From assembly GCA_018873225.1 (NCBI GenBank), contig JAEILZ010000005.1, positions 1,736,001 to 1,800,000 of the forward strand: a DNA stretch of 64,000 nt, given 5' to 3'. This stretch comes from [Phialemoniopsis] sp. UDSM-2020. Lineage: Eukaryota > Ascomycota > Sordariomycetes > Thyridiales > Thyridiaceae. The translations under genes were made by a program, and so were the position numbers. Under the pieces are notes generated by a model that saw only the letters and a list, made by a program, of their open reading frames with translations, was not told where the DNA came from and ran no database searches. Shown here one piece after another: positions 33,133 to 44,200 of the stretch. Every line of letters starts with the position of its first letter. Position 1 is the first letter of the stretch.

Positions 33133-33591
33133 CTAGTAGCACTGCGAAAGCCGCACCAGCGTGTCCTTGCCCTTGCACTCGATGTCGGCGCCGTAGTCGA
33201 CGCAGTCGCGCGCGACCTTGTCCTCACCCTCGGCCCGGTCGACGCGCTCGACGTGCACGGGCCGGTTGCCGTACTCGGCCTTGCACCCCGTGAACCGGAG
33301 CTTCTGGCTCTTGAAGGTGAAGCTGTCGACGGCGCAGGGGTCGTCGCCGCCCTTGCCGATGGTCAACCACTCGGTGCAGCCGCGGTTTTCGCTAGGCGTC
33401 TCCTCGTAGATCTTGAGGTACGTCTTGCCCGTCTTGCTGTCCTTTTGCGTGGCGAGGGCTAGGGGTGGGACGGCGCCGCCGGCGGCCTTGCGGGGTGTTA
33501 GATGTGAGGACGGGTCGGAGGGGGCTGGGGCGGCGAGGGTGGTGCTTGTTGTGAGGGAGAGGAGCGTGAGGATAGCGGCGATGGGTTTCAT
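33133..33591 (-). CDS. Small cysteine-containing secreted protein
   Basis: A single exon encodes 152 residues. A clear signal peptide (MKPIAAILTLLSLTTSTTLA) is followed by a possible short pro-region ending near LTPRKA. The mature part carries six cysteines (in RGCTE, DPCAV, TGCKA, RDCVD, IECKG, SQCY), enough for three disulfides, with the last one residue from the C-terminus. No transmembrane segment or GPI signal is seen. I do not recognise the family. Size, secretion and cysteine pattern fit the broad class of fungal small secreted proteins, some of which act as effectors on plants or microbes, but nothing in the sequence proves that. The coding region is GC-rich and intronless. Confidence 0.75.
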   Translation of the reverse strand: MKPIAAILTLLSLTTSTTLAAPAPSDPSSHLTPRKAAGGAVPPLALATQKDSKTGKTYLKIYEETPSENRGCTEWLTIGKGGDDPCAVDSFTFKSQKLRFTGCKAEYGNRPVHVERVDRAEGEDKVARDCVDYGADIECKGKDTLVRLSQCY

Positions 33592-34586
33592 TTTTGGTGA
33601 GCCTACTGGAGTCGGTACAGTGTTATAGAAGGCGTGGTACGGTCTTCTTGCGTGTGTTGAGTGGCCTCTCGACGGCTTGTATGGTACCGTTGTGGAATAT
33701 CAAAGACTTGTAGATTCCGAAGATACGGCCATGCTCATACCATGCCTGATCTTAAGTACTTTTCAACCAGTCTACTCATCCTCTACATCTACCAGGCCCC
33801 ACGAGAGGCTTTATGATGCATTGGACAGGAATCAAGGTCATCCGGAATGAGCTGTAGGGTGGCTCTACCTGCGGCGTAGAATGTAGATCTTGCTCGGGCT
33901 CGCAAGACGAAGAGCCCGTGAGGGTGCGACCGGCACTGAACAAGCCTGAGTACTCCACGATACCTGGGCCTGTAAACATGGATATGATCTGGATTGTGGG
34001 ATGCATCAGGTCCTAGAATAGAACCACGAGACCCGTATGTCTTCTAAAATAAGGCTACGGCGAGGATCCATGCTGGTCGATCACCAGCCTCTCTCCTCGG
34101 TAAGGATTTATGCTTCTGCATTTGGTCGATCGCGGAGACACCTCTTTTCACGGCAGGAAAGCCTGTTGAAGACAGAGTCTCAGGGATTCCGTGCCGCATT
34201 CTCTTGGATCTTTTGAATTGCAACAAATACGTGATACTGTGGATCGGAGCGTTCTCAAGACCAGGGGGAAAACCAAGAGGTGAGTGTGATTCTATGAGGC
34301 ACAGCAACTGCCAAGACGACCCAGTGATATCATTGCACTTGCACCAGTGCCATTAAGCGCGCCGGCCCTGCATGCACTTCTCTCTCCATGAGGATGAACA
34401 TCGCTTTCATATTGTTCATAACGCCTATGCCAGTATGAATGCCAGTAAAAAAACCAAAATGTGGTATCCATAGTCATCCTGCTCTAAAATGCATCCATTT
34501 TACCAAAGATAAAGAAAAACGCCGTATTGATGGAAAAGAGATCGCGGCGCAGAGCGGCATCACGACATTATCATGACTTTCCAGTC
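33592..34586. other. Intergenic region, no gene supported
   Basis: Tandem gap between two minus-strand genes. It holds the promoter of the secreted-protein gene and the 3' end region of the DUF300 gene. I see no coding frame with a domain. Confidence 0.5.
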
Positions 34587-36531
34587 CTATTCATCATTAC
34601 CACGTCCTGCGCCACCGCTACCGCCGCCGGGAGCGCCCCATAGCGCCTGGCCGACCTTGAGCTGAGTCGAGTTCCTCGGGTTCGGCCTCTGCTGATGTGG
34701 ATGACCCGCAGGGCCAGAGTATCCGCCGTACGCTACATACCGGTCGTCATGCTCCGGCATGTCGTACGGCTGCTCTTGGCCCCGTCCGCGGTACGGCGCC
34801 GGCGCCGCTGGGTCGTCGCGGTCGTACGGCCTCGAGTCGTCGTTGTATTCCGGCTCGCGGTACGGGCTAGGGTCCTGCGACCTCTGATCCCTGCGCCCAG
34901 ACATGGGCTGTGCGTGCGCAATGAGGCCCTCTGCCTCGTCCTCCGGGTGGACGTCGGGTCTTCTGCCGCCGCCCGTCACGCCGGTCTCCTGCCCGCCGTA
35001 CAGCTCGTCGAAGCGGCTCCTCCGGAACTCGGTCGCGATGGGCAGGTGGTCGGTGCTCTTCCCACCGTTCGCCCCACCGTAGGCCGTGTCGGCGTGCAGT
35101 CTGCCGTTCTTGTGACTGAGGTCGTCCATGTCCACGCCCGCCTTGTTAGGGGCGGTGCGGTAGCTGATGTCCTCGTGGCGGTGGCGCACACCGACAAAGA
35201 GCCAGCGGATGCCGCGACCGAACGCCTTGACGATATCCCAGACATTCAGTGCGTCCCAGATGGCTCGGAATCCCATGAATCCGCCGCTTGGCTTGTCGTG
35301 CTCGTTCAGTTTGGGCGACATGCCCGAGTCGGGATCGGCGACGGGGTAGAAAGTCTGCGGTGCGCCAGGTCTGTACGGGCTGTAGGGAAATGCCCAGATA
35401 TGCAGGATAGAGAAGCATGCCATCTCAAAGCATAGCAGCATCATCGGAATGCCGACCTTCAAGTCGGGATACGCGATAACATCATTGGCGTGCACAATGT
35501 CTAGCGTAGAGGTTCCGACGGAGATGGCAGTGGCTTGCCAGAAGGAAAGGAAGATGACGAGCTTGATGGCCAGAACCTTGAGGAATGGCTTGTGCTCTTT
35601 AAGCGGATCCTTGAGCTGCACGTAGAACTGGATGACGCAGTACATGGCTATTGTGACTGCGATACAGTTGATTGCGATGACCTGTGAGTGGGTTAGTTTT
35701 GAGGATCCTCGAGCGCCAGGTGCCTCATGCTCCTGGAACTTACCCAAATATGTCCAAAGACGGGGTTGTTGGAGCTCTCGCAATAGCGGTCAAAGTACTG
35801 CGTCACCACGGCAGTGATGGTCATGGCGACACGAATGAAACAGTAGTGGTAGATGCCAATCCAGACAATGTTGAACCAGGTCAGACCACTCTTAGGGGTC
35901 CGCCAGATGCCCCTCTCGCCGCCGCAGCACGCCCTGAACCAGTTGAGCGGCCAGACCCAGGGCTTGATGGGTCGCATATCCCTGAAGAATTCCTTTTGTT
36001 CGTGTAAATCGGGCGCCATGTAGTGACACATGAGCGCAAAGAAGGACGAGATGGCGAACGCCTCGTAACAGTCGCTGAGAACCTGGAAATAGATCGCATG
36101 CCAGTAGAAACGTAAAGACAGGAAGGAGGCGGTAGCATAAACGGGGATCATGAACAGGATTCGAATGATGCTGTGGTTGCGCAACAACTTAGTATGAATA
36201 ACAGAAGACAAGGTCAGCGCAGTCTGGGAGCTCCACGTACTGCTTTTGTTCATGGGGCTTTGTGTAGTTGAGAGCATGCATCCATATCAAGAAGAAGCTC
36301 ATCATTATCGCGACGAGGGTCGATCCTGCTGCAATGATAAGAGCAAGCTGGTGAAATGTCAAGGCGCCGACAATGACCTTTTCCATGCCGGGGAGGACTG
36401 TGAATGCGCAGGTTGCGACTGTCAGCATATCCGATATAGTTGGCCAAGTTGCAAGTCGCCTCGAGGGCAAGACGGGCGCAGGACGACATACTCCTCATCT
36501 CCTCCAGCGTGGCGTTGCATGTTAAATTCAT
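34587..36531 (-). CDS. DUF300/TMEM184 (OST-alpha/LAZ1-type) membrane protein
   Basis: Exons 36492-36531, 36241-36418, 35744-36170 and 34587-35681 encode 579 residues. Joining across the introns gives the conserved run PHEQKHIIRILFMIPVYA. About seven membrane spans follow, including LIIAAGSTLVAIMMSFFLIW, YATASFLSL and IAINCIAVTIAMYCVIQFYV. The signature ALMCHYMAPDL lies in the cytosolic loop. This is the organic-solute-transporter-alpha/TMEM184 superfamily; in fungi and plants it is linked to vacuolar or endosomal membranes, but the substrate is unknown. The C-terminal 200 residues are hydrophilic, rich in R, D, P, G and Y, and presumably cytosolic. The short 40-nt first exon is fixed by a GTATGT donor; reading through it would lose the conserved IATCAFTVLPG frame. 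Confidence 0.9.
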
Positions 36532-38591
36532 GTTTGCGACTCGTTACCCCCGTGGGGATTGTCCCCTCCCTCTTCCAGAGGGGAGCTGCGCGCGCGCGCA
36601 CCTGTACGGGCCTCGTGGGCGAGAGACCCCCCAAAAGATTGTGAAGCTGTAGGATCGTCGCCGTCGGTTCTGGGTCGCGGGTGCGGATGCAGCCGTTTCT
36701 TGGCTTTTGGGGTCGGCAGGCTTGGCTTTTTTCTGACTCGAGAGTTATTGGTTGTCTGAACCTCGAATCGCGACTCGTCTTCGAAATGATCTCCTCTCCT
36801 TGCAGCCTTGCGACGCTTTATTGTTCTCGTTGTCGTCGCTGCAGATGCAGAGTCGGCCTCTTTTTTCGAGCCCCCTGTGACACCGAACTTGAAACTCGAG
36901 CACGCCAAGTGACGTCTGCGGGCGCGGGCGCACGCACTCCAACAAAAAGTAGGGGTTCGAGCTTGCTAGGGTCTTCTAAGCTTGCTCAGTCAATCAAGCG
37001 CTCGTCTCGTCGGCTGTTGGTATTCCTTTGACCCCGAACCTTTCCAGACAAAGAAACGGTGAGGTTTGCCTGGTAAAGAAAGCAAAAAACGAGGGCGGAT
37101 GTTCCATACAGAGCAACAAGAAAGCAGGGGACCAGCCACGACCCTCTTCTTTCTTCTCTCATTACTGTGATTCTTGGCGGGAGCACCGGATTGGCGGCCG
37201 TTGGAAGGGTCCTCGAGTTTCAGAACCACTCACTTACCACCCACACCCACTCTTTGCCGGCCACTGTCGAGAACGTTTAGCAACGTTTACACGTTGCGCA
37301 CTCCCGCCTAAACCAATTTGCGACTAGCAAAGCCTGCTGCGCCAAGCTCCATCCCTCCACCACAGTTGCGTTAGAGACCGAAATTACAGGGCCTGATCCG
37401 CTAAACGCCAGCCGCACACGCGCTGTGAGGCGGGGCTTGGCACAGCATTGAGGCAGTTGCTTCCGCGTATTGGAGGGGAAAACCACTGCCAGCTGAGCAG
37501 GATTGAGGCTGAGCAAGAGGCCTCAAAATCTCTTTGAGGCGACATAGAACAGCCGTGACCACTTTGGTTGATAAACCAGATCCCGCGGGAGGAGGAAATG
37601 ATAATCGGATATAACCATCATCCCGACAGGCACGACAATGTGTTGTATCGGTTCCGTTATGTCCGCAATCGACCTTCAGTGGTGATGAAGCAGTTGCTTC
37701 ATGGACGCTGCTGCTTGACAGATATTGTAGGATCACAACGGATACCACAGCACGATTCAGTACAAACCAAGTAGTAAATAGACCGAAAGCCACAGCTGCA
37801 AATGAACACTTTTTGCGAGCTGTTAGGAGCAGGAAGTGGAGGACGAGCTCTGCTGTGGTGATGGGTCTCTCTTCAACTTGCCAAAGCATAGTAGCCGATT
37901 ACTTTGGCCATGCTCCCTTTTGAGATTGTCACCATAGTCCTCCCATGAAACATTATGGAAGGTTCATCTACAACACCAACGGCTTAAGGGGGCTTTGGAA
38001 CCAACTAACTCAAGCAGATAAACAAACCAACTTCACCCACAATCAACATCGTGCAGCCGGAGGCCGGACTAGACCCGGTGCCCCCATGAAGACATCCATC
38101 GCGATGCGCAGCGCCACCGCATCATAAGCATTCAAAAGGCGACCAGGCTCTTCCAACCACGCTGAGTCGCACGCGAGAGATGTCTATGATCTACACACGC
38201 ACGCACGAATAAATGCAAAACGGTGAGACCACATGAAACAACGACAGGGAACAGCGAGAAAAAGTACCACCGGCCAAGGTATGGGATTTTCCCATCCACA
38301 AAACAGACTGGCATGTACGATTACACAAAGCGTCCATTTTAATGTATGTACAGGATGGGGCCATCGGAACCCAGGACGCGACAGCGGCGCGGTTCCACAT
38401 GGCGCCCGACAGCGCCTACATGACATCAACCCATCTGCCCATCCTCATTTTAAACCCACGACCGCGACGTCCGTCAAGACGCGAAAGTGCGATCGCCAGG
38501 GCCGCCGAGAAAGACAAGAAAAAAAAGAGAAAAGTGAGATCCAGAGGGTGGGGATTGTATCGTGTGTGCCTATTTCCTGTTCCTGTTCCTG

Positions 38592-38613
38592 ACACACACA
38601 CACACACACACAC
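38592..38613 (+). repeat. (AC)11 microsatellite
   Basis: Eleven perfect AC dinucleotides in non-coding sequence; a possible length-polymorphic marker. Confidence 0.95.
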
Positions 38614-38774
38614 CTTTGGTAATTAAAGTATTCACATGATCTGTTGGTGTTGTACCACACCCTCCCAGAAGATAAACCCCTGCCAAGCCGGATGTTTCCT
38701 CCCCCCTGCCCTTCTGGAAGTCACCCCTAATCTCACCATCATCACCAAATGATCGATTTCAGTTAGACGCCTCG

Positions 38775-39020
38775 TTATGTACCCTCTCTGCTCCGGGGCT
38801 TCCGCTCCATGGATGGATCGATCCGCCTCTCCACAATATCTCGTTGCAATTGCCGTGGAGACGACGCAAGGGCACCCAAAACGACCGAGATGACTCGAGC
38901 CTCATCGATCGCCTCAAACAACGTTTTTCTATCACGCGTCTTGACAGAGTCATATGCGGCCTGGGCGGTGTATGTAGCATTGTACAATGCTTCCTGTCCT
39001 GCCGGGTAGATAGCGAACAT
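38775..39020 (-). CDS. Orphan ORF, 81 residues, doubtful
   Basis: It starts at an ATG (MFAIYPAGQ) and reads through an amphipathic-looking stretch (TLFEAIDEARVISVVLGAL) with balanced composition, unlike the low-complexity shadow frames around it. I recognise no family. No TATA or intron evidence supports it, and the frame extends 5' of the ATG to a TAG at about 39095, so it could also be an exon of a spliced gene. It may be chance. Confidence 0.25.
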   Translation of the reverse strand: MFAIYPAGQEALYNATYTAQAAYDSVKTRDRKTLFEAIDEARVISVVLGALASSPRQLQRDIVERRIDPSMERKPRSREGT

Positions 39021-39829
39021 GTTGACAAGATGTAAGAAGGCTCTCAAAAGTAAATCATGTATATTGTAAAGATACTATGGGGGATACAAATACTTCCCCT
39101 CAGCAGACACCACCCGATGAGATCCAATACAGAAAGAGGAACTGTGTCAGGTTGTATGTGGGATTGAGCATTGTATTCCTCCCTGTATTGTCCGCGAAAA
39201 GAAGATCACGAGCCTCCCAGTACATCAAGTAGATGGAGGCTGGCTCCTCTCCGCGACGCGCGTCTATGTACAGATATCGCCCTTTGCCCCATTATGTCCC
39301 CAGCCACACCAGTCCTCCCCATCGCCAATCTCGGCTCGGGAGGACTGATGCACGCTTCGACGAGAACAGTCGGACCACGCCTTTGATATCAAGAGGGTCG
39401 TCGCCATGCGGCTGCGCCCAGCCTCAACAAGTCTATAGTACACGTCGCTCAACTTTTACACCGCAGTCCGTCGTATGTCTCTGACGCAACTCGTGCCGAG
39501 CCAAGATGGAAATCGATCCAACCGTAGCGAAGCAAAGCCAAATAGCAATACTATGCTGCAGCATTCAAATCTGACTGCTCCTCGCTCCTTGCTTGATGCC
39601 TCAAAAGGTAACGCGTGTTGCGGCGACACGGGTTATGCCTTGCCACGCCGTGCTGCTCCTCGACAAATGTAGTCCGGGCCGTGCTCCGGAAAACAAAACA
39701 AAACGCCATGCTGGTATCTCGGAAATGCAATTTGTGAGCCCACTCGGTGTTGGTAGGGCGAGAAAATTCGTGTACGTCGTGCGGAAAAATATGTCACTGT
39801 CCAATGTGGAATTGTATAGTCAAGAAGGT

Positions 39830-41289
39830 TCAATCGTCGTCCGGATCGGGGTTCGTCGCCCTTAGCACCTTGGTGGGCTGGTGCACCCGCCTCGAGTAGT
39901 CTTGGTCATCACGCAGCGTGTTGATGCTGTCGTGACTCTTGTTCTCTGCTCGGTTGTAGATGCCGCTGTGGCCAGGGTCGATCCGAGGGTCGATGGGCAT
40001 CAGCATGCTTCGTCTCCGTCCGGACTGGTCGCTTTCCCAAGGGCCTTCCATCTTGCCGAGGTATGGAGGCGTCACACCCACTTCGGGGATCTTCGAAGCC
40101 TGCATCATGCCCGCCGAGCTACCACGTGGCGAGTGACCGTCCATGGGACCTTCGTCTTCGTCGTGTCTCTTGCGTCTTCGGCAGATGACAAAGATAATAA
40201 TGCCGGCGGCTGCGGCCCCAACAAGACCGACAGCAATTCCGACTGCCGCGCCGGTACTGAGTCCTTTCTTGCTCTCGGTTTGCTGCGTACCGGCACCTGC
40301 TCCTGCAGAGTCGGCGGGAGTCGAGGGCAAAAGTGTGACAGTGCTAACCGAGCCACCTTGGGTTACGGTTCTGATAGATGGGGTAGGTGTGGATTTTTCG
40401 TCGGACTGGTCAATGTCAGCGTGCCATTTTCTAAAAGAAGCTGAAAACAAGAAAAGTAAGAGATAAAGACAAGATGGCGGTTTCACTGTCGAGATCCCTC
40501 CTAAGACTGGCACAACCGCAAACAATACTAAAGAAGTAAAAAAGGTGAAACCCTACAGAAGTCGAGCTGGAGCTTGAGCTGGAAGAAGAAGACGTTGAAG
40601 TTGAACTTGAAGAAGTTTTTGTTTGCTGCCCCCGTCTCAGTCTCAGTGGTCACTTTCCTCTGGGATTACAAGTGTCTGTTAAAATATTCTGGGCCTTGAC
40701 GCAGGGTCCTGGGCCGATATTTTGTACAAAAGGGCAGGCTTCGCCGTGAAGTGATGGAAAAAGGAGAGGGAAAGAGAGGATTCTGTAGCCTGCAGTGGCA
40801 CTAACTGTGATAGAACACTTACAGGAGCGGTCGTCTTCTGAGGAGAGCTGGTCGAGCCCCCGGTCGTGCCAGAGGGTGCATTGACGAGGGTCATGTAGCC
40901 GAACGTGTCGTCGCCGCCGCATACATCGGAGGTGTAGCCGGGACACGGATTGGAGCACTTGGTGGTGTCGACCTGCTTTGACTTGTCGGGAACATAGTTC
41001 GAACACCAACAGAACTTCCCTTGGACAATGGCCAAGGCATAGCTGTCATCATTACAAAAATCATGGCAGAGACCGTCGGATTGGTAGATGCTGTAGTCTG
41101 AGTAGAGAGTTAGTCGACAGTCTATGAAGCCTGAGTAGAATTGTACTCACTGGCTGCGCCTCCAGTATTGATACTGGCGCAGTAGTCCATAGGTATGGAG
41201 GGTGTTGCTTGGCTCAAAAGGCTCCCGAGCACGACGGTCAGGGCCAGAGTACCCATGAGCCGGGACGTGCTTCGCAAAGAAGAAGCCAT
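39830..41289 (-). CDS. WSC-domain cell-wall sensor-like membrane protein
   Basis: Exons 41151-41289, 40823-41097, 40557-40625 and 39830-40405 encode 352 residues; introns are 53, 197 and 151 nt. A signal peptide covers about residues 1-29. The WSC domain, about 36-118, has the expected cysteines (DYCAS, GLCHDFC, FCWCSNYVP, KCSNPCPG, DVCGG). A short Ser/Thr-rich rod follows (exon 3 is almost all S and T), then a single span (GAAVGIAVGLVGAAAAGIIIFVICRRRKR) and a 110-residue cytosolic tail. This is the layout of Wsc1-type sensors that report wall stress to Rho1 and the cell-wall-integrity MAP kinase route. The rod is short for a mechanosensor, so a different WSC membrane protein is possible. Confidence 0.9.
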
Positions 41290-44200
41290 TGTGTAGATTT
41301 TCTCGTGTCGTTGAACGAACTGGAACCATCACAGTCAGTATACGGTTGCGTCGACGGGGTTCCAACCACCACAAGTCTGCCAAGATGTGACATTGTTGGA
41401 GAACCGGGGTAGAGAATGGACGGGCACGTACCACTTAATAGCCGTCGAGACTCAACGGCCTACGGGCCGATGATGCAAGTACCAGCAGTTGAGTCTGTGA
41501 ATAACACACGAGCTTCCCTTAGACACGACAGGCGTAGGTGACCGTGGCCATGACAATCTGGAAGCCGCAAGAGAGGGGAGGGAGTCGTTCTCCAGTAGTT
41601 GAGTGTCGGTACAACAGCAGCTGAGGCCGTTGATTGGCGAGAGGGTCAGAGAGTTCTCGACAAGATGAGGCAAGCCAATGCTATCTTGCAGGAGGAGACT
41701 GCTTGACGGAGAAGCGCACAAAGGTCGAGGCTTGGGACCTTGTTTGGTGGTAGTGGTGTTTGGTGAGGTGGAATGGAGGGAGAAGTGGTGAGAGGTGCCA
41801 GACCAGAGAAGTGGAAAGAGATAATAGGGAATTTGGAGATAGGCAGGGCGGAGCTGAGGTAATAAGGTTGGGCTGGTGCTAAAAGCTGCCAAAGAGGTGG
41901 TGGTGGTACTTCTAGGGCTAGTGGTGGTAGTCCTGGTGAGTGGTGGTCCTGTGGTGGGTGGGTGGGCGCACGGGCACAGGCACAAGGAACAGCCAGCGAG
42001 TGAGTGTGGGATGGCCTGTTTAGCAGGTACCACCTCGTACTCCGTACTGTATGCGCTCTACTCTTAGTGGCCGACCCTAGCCTAGGCAGGGTTTTTTTTC
42101 TTATTTGGTCGAGTAGTAGTATTGCGTGGAAAGTAGGGGGAGAGCGATTGATACGAATTGATGGGTTGGTTGCGAGCGGGTTCTGGTCCGTAATAAGGCT
42201 AGACTGCGCGTCCGTACTCTAAAGTAGCTTGCAGCAGGAAATACCCGGACGAGCTACTCCCTTAGCAAGCAGCCTAGGCAAGCACAAAAGAAAAGAAGTA
42301 TTGAAGAGAGGGTTCAAGAAAAGCGAGCCAAGAGGGAGCGACTAAGAAAAAAAAAATACCAAGAAAAAAAAGAGGAGGGACAAAGAAAGTCAAACAACGT
42401 CCACAACAGTGCGCGATGTGGGTAAGTGACTGCGTTGGTGTGTTGCGTGTGTGTGGACTCGGTGGGGGACAGGACAAGAGAAAGGGAAGACGAAGGTGGG
42501 AAAAGGTAGACGACTCAAAAAAACGAGGACGAAGTACGAAGTAAGAAGAAGAATGAGATCTTGGCTTTGTGTTGCTATTGAATACAGGGAAAAACGCAAG
42601 CGGCAGTAGAAAAGATACAAGAATGGGAGGATACGCTAGTGTGGTGGCCCAAGAAGCAGGAGGGACGGAAGTGGAGATGAACGAGGTCGATCAGAGCTGA
42701 GCAGGTAGGGAGGTGGAGAATGGATGGGGAGAGGAGCACTGGTGGTAATACTCTGCTCGGGATGTCATGTAATGTGTATAAGGTGGTGGTGAGCTGATAC
42801 CACTGCACATGCTGTACGGAGTATTCAGGTGCTCATCTCAATGGACTGCATTTGGCGATGATGCTGCCCGGTCTCGCTGGTGATGCCAGTCCAGTTTCTG
42901 GGCTGCTGCCCGACCGTGTGCTATCTCAAACCCGGCCGGTTTGGTGTTACTCTGCTCGCCGCCTATCTATGCCCTCGATATTATCTCTCCCCTGCGTCGC
43001 GAGAAATTTCGCTTGGTTGTGAGTACAGTGATGATCTCTGGGCTGAGAGAGGGAAATGGGCCAGAAATGGCGGCTCCGTCGGCGCTTGACCAAGCAACAA
43101 ACAGGTTACCCCGTAAGTTCTGTAATCAGCGACAGGCATGTTGGTACCAATAAAGCCCTGTAATTTGCAGCACGGGGTAAAGTATCACAGCAAGGGGTGG
43201 TGGCGAGTCGAGTGCCGTGGCCTCACCTCACAGGTCAGTGCAGCCCTTTCGGAAAATACAAAACAGGGCATCCTGGGGCCTGTCCCGGTGCCGATAGGCT
43301 CGGCGAGAACAGCAATTCGATAAATCCAGGAAGACCGGATCGTGGAGGTAAATAGCAAAAAAAACATGGTTTGAGCGACTATGAGACTACCACGACTACC
43401 CTGAACCCTTGAAAAACGCGGGCTTTCGATTATTGGGAAGCCAGCGCATGTCAAAATGGTCGTCGGACGGTCTAGATCAGTTGAGCCAGGGCCAGTCAAG
43501 AATCGAGACGGTGGTGACCCTGAAACGCGCTGGAGCCACAGCTCTCATTTACCAATTACCAGCGCCAGGGGAGCCGCGCAGCCCTTACTGCTCATGATGT
43601 TTCCCGCTGGAGAGTGATGTCGTCACCTCCATCTTGCTGAGCTCCAGTTCAGACCAGATACAGCCAAACAAAAGTGATGCGAGCAGGGATGGCCCCTGTT
43701 GGCCGGCGCATCTTACCACGGCCCTGTTATTCCCATTTCCCCATTCCTCCACCGCAGGGGTGGATCATCGCATTAACAAAAGTCGACAAAGTCAATTTCC
43801 ACCAAGAGCCAAGCGCGGTCTTGCAGAGGAGTCGTCTTATTGTTCAGCTGCGTCTTCCCCATCCACACAAACCAAGACATCAGAGGTCAAGAGGTCGGTC
43901 CAGGATAAGCGCCAGTTGAGCTCCGAAGCAGACGGCGCCAAAAAGGACGACCTGTATGTAGTACACTTACTTCATAGTGTATACACTCATCGACACTAGG
44001 CGGCACCGTCTGTGACAGTTTCGCAGCTCTTGCCTTTTCCTGATACTAAACCGTCCCAATCGGGCCTTACGGCGGCTCATAAGGTAGCTAATATCCACAT
44101 GCTATAAATTTCCCTGGCACCGATACACCTCATCCTCCGGACATTGTCATCCACGCCTTGGGATTGGCCTAGGGCGATCGAATGGTGGATATGTCAGTAC

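Larger units (their letters stand above)
36532..39829. other. 3.3 kb intergenic region, at most one weak ORF
   Basis: Between the DUF300 and WSC genes, both on the minus strand. It holds a CA microsatellite and one weak open frame (38775-39020 minus). Other frames overlap, change strand and lack domains. The part next to 36532 is the DUF300 promoter, with a 600-base pyrimidine-leaning stretch. Confidence 0.45.

Noticed and set aside
36422..36531. Unspliced first exon of the DUF300 gene
   Set aside because: Reading through loses the frame of the conserved segment; a GTATGT donor at 36491 restores it.
37401..37889. 162-codon minus frame with a hydrophobic start
   Set aside because: No recognisable family or consistent splice context; composition resembles surrounding non-coding frames.
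41452..42033. 193-codon minus-strand frame rich in S, T, P and L
   Set aside because: Low complexity from a pyrimidine-rich leader just upstream of the WSC gene; no domain or signal.
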